Made by a program: the position numbers and the translations under genes. 48,939 nucleotides of DNA from an uncultured Ruminococcus sp. (GTDB taxonomy: Bacteria > Bacillota > Clostridia > Oscillospirales > Acutalibacteraceae): positions 1 to 48,939 of the forward strand of contig CADAEZ010000008.1 of assembly GCA_902787145.1 (NCBI GenBank), written 5' to 3'. This document shows positions 1 through 7,349 of this stretch, in pieces. Below the pieces are notes generated by a model. The model did no database searches and had not been told where the DNA came from. It saw only the letters and a program-made list of their open reading frames with translations. How positions within the stretch are numbered: position 1 is the first letter of the stretch; each line of letters begins with the position of its first letter.

Positions 1-212
1 ATAAAAGCATAGATTATAAGCGTCTCGCAGAGGATATATATAAGCTCCGCTCCGATTGCCGCTACAACCCAGTACCAGATTACCTCGGTGTCGGAGTGGA
101 TAAGGTCGTTTAGTCCGTCCTTGCTGAAGAAAAAGTACAGTACGATTCCGAGGCAGAGTCCGATTACGCAGGCGTTAAATATATATTTTGGCTTAAAAAT
201 CGAATTTTTCAT
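1..212 (-). CDS. YbhN/MprF-type integral membrane protein, N-terminal part (cut by window edge)
   Basis: Only the first ~70 codons lie in the window; the reading frame is open to position 1. The translation begins MKNSIFKPKYIFNACVIG and shows two hydrophobic stretches (about residues 10-27 and 44-68) separated by a short polar loop containing SKDGLNDLI. This start resembles the lysylphosphatidylglycerol synthase transmembrane-region (YbhN/MprF flippase-like) family, whose first loop often has this form; that assignment is inference from a fragment. An in-frame ATG lies 9 bases upstream at 221, but the GGAAAGG Shine-Dalgarno (224-230) sits 2 bases from it and 11 from the 212 start. Other genes here with the same GGAAAGG context use 11-13 base spacing, so 212 is preferred. 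It follows the serpin gene by about 34 bases and probably belongs to the same minus-strand envelope operon. Confidence 0.55.
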   Translation of the reverse strand, partial: MKNSIFKPKYIFNACVIGLCLGIVLYFFFSKDGLNDLIHSDTEVIWYWVVAAIGAELIYILCETLIIYAF

Positions 213-245
213 AATCGACATAGCCTTTCCGTTAAAAAACTTATC

Positions 246-1511
246 TTAGATATCCGCGATGATTCCGGCGAAAATCGGAATATAGCTTTCGTTGTCTACA
301 ATCATAAAGAGGAATGGTCGGTTGAGAATTACTTTCTTGTCGGGAGCTTTCTTTTTAACTTTGGAGATAACCGGCTTGTCAGCTCCGGCTCCCGCGGCGT
401 TAATCTCCAGCTCAACGCTGTGGACTACGTCTCCGACCGCGCCCTTCTGGTTGAATGAGAGGTTGTGGAGATTGCCCTTTTGGTTGAACATCTCGTATAC
501 TCCGCATTCGTTGAGCGCCTTGGTATAGCTTCCGCTGTATTTTACCGAGAATCCCGGCACAGACGCCTCACAGGTTTTGAACACGCTGAGCGAGGACAGG
601 ATCTTACGGTACTCGGAGGAGTTGAGCTCCTTTATGAACTTATAAATATTAACGTCCTCGTTCGGCAGCAGCGCGATGAACTTGCAGGGTGTGTTTTTGA
701 AGCTTTTTTCGAACCCTGTACAGCGTTTTCCTTCGAGATAGAACTCGGTACCGGTCATAAACTCGGCTTTCTCCGTGCCCTTTTTACCGTTGAACTCGCC
801 GGTCGAGGTATCCTGTCTGTCATAGCCGCTGAGCCATTTGTCACGCATAAGCGTGGTGCCGGCCGCGACAATTCCGTATGACTGCGGAATCGGGTTTTGG
901 ATGATATTTTTTATTTCGTCGTTCGTGAGCGAGGCGGTATATTCGTTGATTTTTTTATATGTATCCTCGTCCGCGAAATCAGTCGCAAACAATCCCTGGT
1001 TGTAGTAATCCGCGTTTGTAAGCAGGAACTTCTGTCCGACCCTGATGTTTTTGTTAAAAAACAGGTTGTTTTTTATATTTACGTAGTTGTTCTTTTTGCT
1101 GAGCTTTTCGAGCCGCGCAAAAAAATAAGCGTTGCATTCGTTGAGGGATTCTATGGGCTGGTTGATGCCCGTAAGGTCTTTTATCTGCTTAAACGATTCG
1201 TCCGAGGCGGCGTTTTCCAGCAGGGAGAGCTGAGCGTAAAGCCCGGCCGCGGATATGACGGTGTTGTTGTCGTTCTTGTATGAAGCCCTCAGCATCTTAA
1301 AGGCAAAGTCGGCGGCGTAGTCCTTGTACGATACATAGGAGCCGGGCGACTCGGTCTTTCCGCTTTTAAATTTATATGCATAGTTTTCGTCGTGATTTAT
1401 GCCTTCCATCAGGTTTTCGCCCGGATAATTCGCGCCTGAGCAGGAGCAGAAAACCATAACGGTCACGATGAGCACGGCTAAAACCGCAGGTAGCTTTTTC
1501 AATTTTTTCAT
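246..1511 (-). CDS. Serpin-family lipoprotein
   Basis: Serpins are suicide inhibitors of serine or cysteine proteases. This 421-residue protein has a short hydrophobic export signal ending in VMVFCSCSG, a plausible lipoprotein cleavage site, so it is probably anchored outside the membrane. The body has normal serpin length, and its C-terminus shows the family signature ILNRPFLFMIVDN followed by PIFAGIIAD. The reactive-centre loop aligns without gaps to alpha-1-antitrypsin. In that alignment P15 is Gly, P1 is Lys (about residue 388) and P1' is Ala, predicting a trypsin-like target. The hinge is atypical: P14 is Ala rather than Thr/Ser, and P11-P9 read D-K-P rather than small Ala-type residues, so loop insertion and inhibition may be impaired. 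Its ATG overlaps the stop of the upstream glycosyltransferase by four bases (ATGA), so the two are translationally coupled. Confidence 0.88.
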   Translation of the reverse strand: MKKLKKLPAVLAVLIVTVMVFCSCSGANYPGENLMEGINHDENYAYKFKSGKTESPGSYVSYKDYAADFAFKMLRASYKNDNNTVISAAGLYAQLSLLENAASDESFKQIKDLTGINQPIESLNECNAYFFARLEKLSKKNNYVNIKNNLFFNKNIRVGQKFLLTNADYYNQGLFATDFADEDTYKKINEYTASLTNDEIKNIIQNPIPQSYGIVAAGTTLMRDKWLSGYDRQDTSTGEFNGKKGTEKAEFMTGTEFYLEGKRCTGFEKSFKNTPCKFIALLPNEDVNIYKFIKELNSSEYRKILSSLSVFKTCEASVPGFSVKYSGSYTKALNECGVYEMFNQKGNLHNLSFNQKGAVGDVVHSVELEINAAGAGADKPVISKVKKKAPDKKVILNRPFLFMIVDNESYIPIFAGIIADI

Positions 1512-2617
1512 CCTTTTTGTGTTGTAAGTGTTTCCAGCAAATTGTAGATTTTCTCGCAGGAATTACCGCTGAGCGTTTTTTTGCAGTTTTCGCTCATAGC
1601 GGCAAGCCTGTCGTCGTCACAGATTACGCGGTAGACTTCCGCTCCGGGATTTTTGCCCAGCATTACGGCAACTCCCTCGCCGGCGAGATATTCGGCGTTT
1701 TCGGCCTCCTGACCGGGAAACGCGCTGTATATCGCCATAGGCAGGCGGCATTGCAGACTTTCGGAAACGGTTAGTCCGCCGGGCTTGGTGATTATTAAAT
1801 CCGAACAATGCATATAGTCCTCGACGTTGTTTACAAACATAAGCAGCTTTGTGTTATCCCCCGCGATAGCCCCGAAGCGCTTGTACAGATGAGCGTTGTT
1901 GCCGGTAATTACCACAAACTGACTGTCGCCGGCTTTGGAGACTATATCCTTGTATACGTCGAGAACCTCGTTTACGCCGAAGCTGCCGGCCATAAAGAGG
2001 ATAGTTTTTTTGTCGGGGTCAAGTCCGAGCTCGGAACACAGCTCGCCGCGGTCCGGAGTCATAAGGAATTTCCGGAAAACCGGAATTCCGTACGCGTGCA
2101 CTTTTGACGGGTCTACGCCGTACCTTTCGCTCATATCGCGGACCATATCGTCGGTTGATACTATGTAATGGTCGATTCCGTCCGCCACGTATGTGTAGTG
2201 AGCCTGAAAATCGGTTATAACCGAAACTACCGGCGCCTTAATCAGTCCCTTGAGCTTCAGGTCGCCGAGCATTATCGTAATAAACGCGTGACAGCATACG
2301 ATGATATCAGGGTCAAACTCGTTTATAACAGGGAGTATATGCTTGCCCTTGGAGCGGTTCAGCCTTTCGCAAAAATTGTTAAGAGCCGATTCCCTGTCAG
2401 AGCTGCGGTACAGTCTGCCGTAGAACCTCGGCATTTTTTTGGCGAGCACGGTGTAGCCGCCGCAGATGAACTTATTATAAAATTTTCCTGTTTGGGCAAT
2501 ACCGTCAACAACCTTAACTTCGTTGTTCTTGCCGGCAAGCTCAAAATATTCCTTCATAGCGGCGGCGGCGCGTTTGTGTCCTCCGCCGGTTGAGGCAGTA
2601 AAAATCAGTATTTTCAT
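1508..2617 (-). CDS. UgtP/MGDG-synthase-like glycosyltransferase
   Basis: This 369-residue protein has the two-part layout of the processive diacylglycerol glucosyltransferase (UgtP/YpfP) and MGDG synthase family. The N-terminal acceptor domain begins MKILIFTASTGGGHKRAA, with the family GGGH motif. The C-terminal GT28-type nucleotide-sugar domain contains MAGSFGVNEVL and ITKPGGLTVSESL. Known members transfer glucose or galactose from a UDP-sugar to diacylglycerol at the inner membrane face, making glycolipid anchors. The sugar and the processivity cannot be read from sequence. Start: ATG preceded by GGGAG. It heads a minus-strand operon with the serpin lipoprotein and a YbhN-type membrane protein, which suits a role in envelope lipids. 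Confidence 0.85.
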   Translation of the reverse strand: MKILIFTASTGGGHKRAAAAMKEYFELAGKNNEVKVVDGIAQTGKFYNKFICGGYTVLAKKMPRFYGRLYRSSDRESALNNFCERLNRSKGKHILPVINEFDPDIIVCCHAFITIMLGDLKLKGLIKAPVVSVITDFQAHYTYVADGIDHYIVSTDDMVRDMSERYGVDPSKVHAYGIPVFRKFLMTPDRGELCSELGLDPDKKTILFMAGSFGVNEVLDVYKDIVSKAGDSQFVVITGNNAHLYKRFGAIAGDNTKLLMFVNNVEDYMHCSDLIITKPGGLTVSESLQCRLPMAIYSAFPGQEAENAEYLAGEGVAVMLGKNPGAEVYRVICDDDRLAAMSENCKKTLSGNSCEKIYNLLETLTTQKG

Positions 2618-2651
2618 CCGTTTCTCCCATATGATTTAGACATATATATTT

Positions 2652-2680
2652 ATTATATAATAATGAAAGAAAAAATTCAA
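2652..2680 (-). promoter_or_regulatory. Sigma-A type promoter of the glycosyltransferase-serpin operon
   Basis: On the minus strand TTGAAT (2675-2680) and TATAAT (2652-2657) are separated by 17 bases, about 35 bases upstream of the ATG at 2617. The AT-rich region shared with the divergent VanW gene holds no other gene. Confidence 0.7.
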
Positions 2681-2797
2681 TACATTATTATTGTCGAAAA
2701 GAATAACTTGATTAAAAATCCTTGTGATTAAAGGTACAAGTTTAACAAATTTTCAATTTTTTCGACAAAAAAGGCATTTTTCACTTTATTTTTGTCT

Positions 2798-2803
2798 TAT
2801 AAT
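2798..2803 (+). promoter_or_regulatory. Probable -10 box for the VanW-family gene
   Basis: A perfect TATAAT lies 55 bases upstream of the ATG at 2859, in the divergent intergenic region. No convincing -35 is present at 16-18 bases; TTGTCT (2792) with TATGTT (2815) is an alternative pair. Confidence 0.4.
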
Positions 2804-2858
2804 AGGTTATTATATATGTTGATAATTTAGTAGAGGAAATGTATACGGAGGTGATTCT

Positions 2859-4601
2859 ATGAGCGATTACGGCGATTATTTCGGCACATATTCGGGCGGA
2901 TATAATCTTGACAATTTTTCGGATACCCGCAGACGATCGGGACAGTCCCGTCCGCGCTCAGGCAGAACAACTCCGCGTATGTCACAAAGACGTACTTCCC
3001 CCGCGGCAAAAAAACCGGCTTCGGCGGTAAAGCGTACCAAGCCGTCGTCCGCAAAAAAAGCAGTCAAAGCCGCTCCCCAAAAGCCCGTTAAGACTGTAAA
3101 CCGCCACGCGGCGTCAGGCAGGAACGATTACTATCGTGTTCCCAAGAAGCCTGCCGGCAAGGGCAAAAAATTCCTGATTACCCTTATCGTGATACTCATC
3201 GTCGGCGGTATACTAGCCGGAGCGGGTGTAGTCGGCTACAATATGTATATGGATTTCAGGAAAGGCCAGCCTTTCAGATTTTCAAACGCCGTAAAGATTT
3301 CCGGTATTGACATCGGCGGACTGTCCTATGAGGAAGCCGAGAAAAAGGTCAAAAAGGAATCTATGAGCGTGGTAAAGAACATCAGCCTGAAGGTTTCCGC
3401 AAATGACGTTAAAAAGTCCTACGGCAAAAAGGACTTCAAGTATAAATTCGACTATGCCTCAGCGCTCAGGGAGGCTAAGATATACAGCCTAAAGGAGCAG
3501 GGCATTTACGAGGAAAAAACCACCGGTAAGAACACTGAGCCCGAGACCGAGTTTGTCACTATGGAGAATCCGGACTTTAAGCTCAACTACTCCGTGGACA
3601 AGAGTTCCATAGAAAACCAGGTCAGGAAGCTCGCCCTCAACGTCAACCGCGACGCAGAAAACGCCAAGGTGTCCAAGTTCACTCCCTTTGCGGAGGATAA
3701 ATTCGAATACAAGAGGGGTACCCTCGGCTACAGCCTCGACAAGGAGTATCTCAACAAGAAAATAAACAAATTCTTTAGCATAGGCAAGAAAGCCGCGAGT
3801 ATTCAGGCAAAGGTGGAGACTATCTACCCGGATATCACGATTGCCGACTTAGAGGAGAATATCGTCGGTCTCGCGACCGAGACCTCGGTATCTAACAATA
3901 CCGAAGCCGGTACCCATAATATGGCGGTCGCGCTCAAAGCCTGCAACGGCTCTATAATCGAGCCGGGCGAGCTGTGGTCGTTCAATGAATGCACCGGCGA
4001 CTCAAATAAAAAGGAAAACGGCTACAAGGAAGCTGTCGTAATCTCCGAGAAAAAACTCGACAAGGGAATCGGCGGCGGAATCTGCCAGGCCTCTACCACT
4101 ATCTTCAAGGCGGCGGCTATGGCTAATATGGATGTGGTTGAGCGTCATAATCACTACTGGGCATCCGGATACGCCTATTCGGGCGAGGACGCCACAATCG
4201 ACTATCCTAACCTCGACCTCCGCCTCAGAAACACAACGGATTACCAAATGTTTATCGAGAGCAAGGTCGACGGCCGTACCCTGATAGTAAATATCTACGG
4301 ATACCAGGAGCCCTACTACGATAACGTCAGCTTGCGAAGCTTCAACTATGATATCAACAAAGGACGCTTCTTCAGGGCAAAGACAATGCGCACTCTCTAC
4401 AAGGATCACGAGGTGGTCAGCGACGATCTTATCTGTACGTCCTACTACAGCCTTACGGAGAATCATACAGTCCGCGATGTCGACAAGGGTACCTTCCGCA
4501 CCAAGGTTAACGGTACCGTGATATACGACAACATCCCGAAGGATCCCGAAACCGAAACTACTCCGGATACGGATTCGGCAAGCGTGACAGAATCAGAATA
4601 A
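2859..4601 (+). CDS. VanW-family membrane-anchored protein with peptidoglycan-binding-like domain
   Basis: This 580-residue protein is built in three parts. A basic, Pro/Ser/Lys-rich cytoplasmic segment (about 1-102) is followed by one transmembrane helix (FLITLIVILIVGGILAG, about 105-128) and a large extracellular part. The extracellular part has a PG_binding_4-like region (about 140-330) and a VanW domain (about 340-480), with the hallmark GGGICQASTTIF and the RHNHYWASGYAYSGEDATID region. The C-terminal tail is rich in Thr, Glu and Ser. VanW domains occur in glycopeptide-resistance clusters and in many cell-wall proteins of clostridia, but their biochemical role is not settled. The basic tail could contact membrane phospholipid or nucleic acid; this is inference. 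The start has a strong GGAGGTG site 8 bases upstream. The gene is monocistronic, ending in a strong hairpin terminator. Confidence 0.9.
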   Translation: MSDYGDYFGTYSGGYNLDNFSDTRRRSGQSRPRSGRTTPRMSQRRTSPAAKKPASAVKRTKPSSAKKAVKAAPQKPVKTVNRHAASGRNDYYRVPKKPAGKGKKFLITLIVILIVGGILAGAGVVGYNMYMDFRKGQPFRFSNAVKISGIDIGGLSYEEAEKKVKKESMSVVKNISLKVSANDVKKSYGKKDFKYKFDYASALREAKIYSLKEQGIYEEKTTGKNTEPETEFVTMENPDFKLNYSVDKSSIENQVRKLALNVNRDAENAKVSKFTPFAEDKFEYKRGTLGYSLDKEYLNKKINKFFSIGKKAASIQAKVETIYPDITIADLEENIVGLATETSVSNNTEAGTHNMAVALKACNGSIIEPGELWSFNECTGDSNKKENGYKEAVVISEKKLDKGIGGGICQASTTIFKAAAMANMDVVERHNHYWASGYAYSGEDATIDYPNLDLRLRNTTDYQMFIESKVDGRTLIVNIYGYQEPYYDNVSLRSFNYDINKGRFFRAKTMRTLYKDHEVVSDDLICTSYYSLTENHTVRDVDKGTFRTKVNGTVIYDNIPKDPETETTPDTDSASVTESE

Positions 4602-4611
4602 ACCTATTAAT

Positions 4612-4640
4612 AAAAGCGTGCCCACGGCACGCTTTTCTTA
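4612..4640 (+). terminator. Intrinsic terminator of the VanW-family gene
   Basis: Stem AAAAGCGTGCC (4612-4622) pairs perfectly with GGCACGCTTTT (4626-4636) around a 3-base loop, ending in a T run, 11 bases after the stop codon. Confidence 0.9.
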
Positions 4641-4719
4641 CTCTATACGAGATTACTCAATAATTCATAGAATAATTCCTAAATTGAGCATTCATATTTA
4701 CTTGCTCCTATAGAGCCAA
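4638..4719. repeat. MITE-like element copy A (CTATAGAG terminal inverted repeats)
   Basis: An 82 bp AT-rich segment begins TTACTCTATACGA (4638-4650) and ends TCCTATAGAGCCAA (4706-4719). These ends are imperfect inverted repeats of each other. It is the most degenerate of three copies in the window and lies between two nearly identical terminator hairpins (4612-4636 and 4720-4744). Confidence 0.6.
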
Positions 4720-4744
4720 AAAAGCGTGCCTATGGCGCGCTTTT
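4720..4744. terminator. Second copy of the GCGTGCC hairpin
   Basis: AAAAGCGTGCC (4720-4730) and GGCGCGCTTTT (4734-4744) form an 11-pair stem with one G-T wobble. It nearly duplicates the VanW terminator 108 bases upstream and is followed by a T run. Confidence 0.7.
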
Positions 4745-4747
4745 CGC

Positions 4748-4786
4748 TACTCATCGCACGTTTCCGCGCAGCGGAAAACTGTGCGG
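4748..4786 (-). repeat. Covarying hairpin repeat, reverse copy
   Basis: Read on the minus strand this is CCGCACAGTTTTCCGC, then TGCG, then CGGAAACGTGCGATGAGTA. It matches the copy at 25505-25546, and the stem differences are compensatory: CGCAC/GTGCG against CGCTC/GAGCG, and TTTCCG/CGGAAA against TTTCTG/CAGAAA. Confidence 0.6.
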
Positions 4787-4803
4787 AGAATACAAATCTT
4801 TTT

Positions 4804-4893
4804 TTGCTCTATAGGAGCCGGATTAGATTATGTTTATTTTAAGTTCCTTGATTGAATAATTATACAGTTTTTGAATAATTACCTATAGAGCAA
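4804..4893. repeat. MITE-like element copy B (CTATAGAG terminal inverted repeats)
   Basis: A 90 bp AT-rich segment bounded by the perfect 12-base inverted repeats TTGCTCTATAGG (4804-4815) and CCTATAGAGCAA (4882-4893). No coding potential was seen. It is related to copies A (4638-4719) and C (25401-25493). Confidence 0.75.
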
Positions 4894-4920
4894 AAAAGGC
4901 AGCTTTCGGGCTGTCTTTTC
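4894..4920. terminator. Hairpin terminator next to repeat copy B
   Basis: AAAAGGCAGC (4894-4903) pairs with GCTGTCTTTT (4910-4919) with one wobble, followed by TCTTTG. It abuts the right inverted repeat of element B. The rest of the gap to 5132 holds the EF-G-like promoter and no gene. Confidence 0.6.
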
Positions 4921-5037
4921 TTTGTGCTAAAAAAATTATGTGTAAATTTGTTCAATATGACAACCGAAATAGCATAATGCACAAATATCAGACTGTTAAT
5001 TTGTACGGGATTTAAGGATAATATTTCGTTTTTTCTA

Positions 5038-5066
5038 TTGTGCAAAACTTACAAAAATGATATAAT
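5038..5066 (+). promoter_or_regulatory. Promoter of the EF-G-like gene
   Basis: TTGTGC (5038-5043) and TATAAT (5061-5066) with a 17-base spacer, about 66 bases before the start codon. Confidence 0.65.
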
Positions 5067-5132
5067 TGGAAAGTAAATTGTCTGCGATTTATGAAAATTA
5101 ATATAATTACATAACGAAAGGATTGTATCATT

Positions 5133-7199
5133 TTGAAACAATACAACGCGAACAACATCCTTAATATCGCTCTTGCCGGACACTCAGGCTGCGGTAAAAC
5201 CTCTGTTGCGGAGTCGATGCTCTTTCTTGCCAAAGCGAGCGAGCGTCTCGGAAAAATCTCCGACGGCAACACTGTGCTCGACTATGACGCTGAGGAAATC
5301 AAGCGCCAGGCGTCGCTTATGACAGCGGTTGCGCCGATTGAGTGGAAGAACACAAAGATCAACCTTATCGACACCCCGGGTCTCTTCGACTTTGAGGGAG
5401 GCGTTGCCGAGGGTATGCGCGCGGCAGATTCGGCGCTTATCGTGGTTTCGGGTAAAGACGGCGTAGACGTAGGCACAGAAAAGGCTGTTAAGGCAGCCGA
5501 AAAACAGGGAATCGCCAAGCTTTTCTTCGTAAACGGCGTATGCGACGAGAACGCCCGTTTCTATCGCGTATTCGAGGATTTAAAAGCTACATTCGGCCCG
5601 TCCGTATGTCCGGTAGTTGTACCGTATATCGAAAACGGCAAGGCCGAGATTTATGTAAACCTTTTCGAGTACCGCGCTTATAAGTACGACAAAAACGGCG
5701 TGGCTACTCCGACAGATATGCCCGATATGGGCGACCGTCTCGAAGGCCTCAGAGAGGCTATCAAGGAGGCTGTTGCCGAGACATCCGAGGAGATGCTCGA
5801 CAAGTTCCTTGAGGGCGAGGAGTTTACTCCCGAGGAAATCGCCGTAGGCGTATCCCAGGGCGTAAAGGATGGCTCTATCTGTCCGGTATTCTGCGGCGAC
5901 GCGCACAATACATTCGCGTTCGATATGTTCCTAAATTCGCTTATATGGCTTGCTCCCAAGGCTGATACACACGACGAGCTGGCGGTTGACGTTAACGGCG
6001 AACCCGTTGACATCGCTGTTTCGATTGACGGCGCCGCTGCCGGTATCGTGTTTAAGACAGTCAGCGACCCGTTCGTAGGCAAGCTCTCATACATAAAGGC
6101 TGTTTCGGGCAAGATTGGCTCAGATGTTCCTGTAATCAATATGCGTACAGGCGAGAACGTTCGTATCACAAAGGTTCTCACAGTCCGCGGTAAAAAGCAG
6201 GAGGACGCTCCGTATATCGGAGCCGGCGACATCGGCGCTATCCCGAAGCTTAACGACGTCAAGACCGGCGACACCCTTTGCTCTCCTCTCAGAAAGGTTA
6301 CGCTTGAGGGTATCGAATATCCTGTTTCGTCCTATGCTATGGCTATCAAGCCCAAGAAGAAGGGCGACGAGGATAAGGTTGCTCAGGCTGTTAAGAAGAT
6401 TATGGAGGAAGATCCTTCTGTCAAGTATTTCCACAACCACGAGACCCACGAAATGGTTGTTTACGGTCTCGGCGAGCAGCACCTGGACGTTGTTGTAAGT
6501 AAGATAAAGAGCAAATACAATGTTGACGCGGTTCTTGAGACTCCGAAGGTTGCTTACAGAGAGACTATCCGCAAGCCTGTCAAGGTTCAGGGTCGTCACA
6601 AAAAGCAGTCCGGCGGACACGGTCAGTTCGGCGACGTATGGATTGAGTTCTCTCCCTGCGACAGCGATTCTCTTGAGTTTACAGAGAGTATCGTCGGCGG
6701 AGCGGTTCCAAAGGGCTTCTTCCCGGCAGTAGAAAAAGGACTCAGAGAAGCAATCCAGAAGGGTCCCCTCGCCGGATATCCGATGGTTGGACTCAAGGCT
6801 AATCTCTACGACGGTTCCTACCATCCGGTAGACAGCTCCGAGATGAGCTTTAAGATGGCCGCTACAATCGCGTACAAGAACGGTATGCCAAACGCTCAGC
6901 CCACGCTGCTTGAGCCTATCGGCGCGCTCGCCGCTACAGTTCCCGACGATAATATGGGAGACGTAATGGGCGAGGTAAACAAGCGCAGAGGCCGTGTAAC
7001 AGGTATGAACCCGGCTGAGGAAAAGGGTATGCAGATTGTTGAGGCCGATGTGCCTGTAGCCGAGATGAGCGATTTCGCTACATTCATTCGTCAGTGCACA
7101 CAGGGCAGAGGCAGCTACACCTTTGAGTTTGTCCGCTACGAGGACACTCCGGCTAACGTAGCCCAGAAGGTTATCGCCGCCGCGCAGTCAGAGGAATAA
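5133..7199 (+). CDS. Elongation factor G-like GTPase (FusA2 type)
   Basis: This 688-residue protein has EF-G domain order throughout. The P-loop is AGHSGCGKTS (about 15-24) and switch II carries DTPGLFDFE. EF-G domains II-V include HGQFGDVWIEFSPCD and YDGSYHPVDSSEMSFK at the domain IV region. Switch I reads DAEEIKRQASLMTA instead of the RGITI of housekeeping EF-G, placing it in the EF-G-like (FusA2) group rather than the canonical translocase. The G4 guanine-specificity motif, normally NKxD, reads NGVCDENA, so guanine recognition may differ. A role in translocation or ribosome recycling is inference. Start: TTG, the only one with a suitable upstream site (AAAGGA, spacing about 9). It is monocistronic with its own promoter and terminator. 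Confidence 0.88.
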   Translation: MKQYNANNILNIALAGHSGCGKTSVAESMLFLAKASERLGKISDGNTVLDYDAEEIKRQASLMTAVAPIEWKNTKINLIDTPGLFDFEGGVAEGMRAADSALIVVSGKDGVDVGTEKAVKAAEKQGIAKLFFVNGVCDENARFYRVFEDLKATFGPSVCPVVVPYIENGKAEIYVNLFEYRAYKYDKNGVATPTDMPDMGDRLEGLREAIKEAVAETSEEMLDKFLEGEEFTPEEIAVGVSQGVKDGSICPVFCGDAHNTFAFDMFLNSLIWLAPKADTHDELAVDVNGEPVDIAVSIDGAAAGIVFKTVSDPFVGKLSYIKAVSGKIGSDVPVINMRTGENVRITKVLTVRGKKQEDAPYIGAGDIGAIPKLNDVKTGDTLCSPLRKVTLEGIEYPVSSYAMAIKPKKKGDEDKVAQAVKKIMEEDPSVKYFHNHETHEMVVYGLGEQHLDVVVSKIKSKYNVDAVLETPKVAYRETIRKPVKVQGRHKKQSGGHGQFGDVWIEFSPCDSDSLEFTESIVGGAVPKGFFPAVEKGLREAIQKGPLAGYPMVGLKANLYDGSYHPVDSSEMSFKMAATIAYKNGMPNAQPTLLEPIGALAATVPDDNMGDVMGEVNKRRGRVTGMNPAEEKGMQIVEADVPVAEMSDFATFIRQCTQGRGSYTFEFVRYEDTPANVAQKVIAAAQSEE

Positions 7200-7239
7200 C
7201 GCCATATATTCAGTATATGGAATAATAGGTAAAACGGCA

Positions 7240-7276
7240 GGGACTGTTGTGCGCGGCATAACAGTCCCTTTTTTTT
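7240..7276 (+). terminator. Intrinsic terminator of the EF-G-like gene
   Basis: GGGACTGTT (7240-7248) pairs with AACAGTCCC (7260-7268), followed by eight T. Confidence 0.92.
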
Positions 7277-7316
7277 ACCCTATAAGGTAAAAATTTATAT
7301 GAACTTTAGATTAGCG

Positions 7317-7325
7317 TGGTATAAT
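7317..7325 (+). promoter_or_regulatory. Extended -10 promoter of the first starch-binding-like gene
   Basis: TGGTATAAT is a perfect extended -10 box 24 bases upstream of the ATG; the -35 region is weak. AAAGGAGG follows at 7334-7341. Confidence 0.65.
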
Positions 7326-7349
7326 TCAGATATAAAGGAGGTAAAACTT

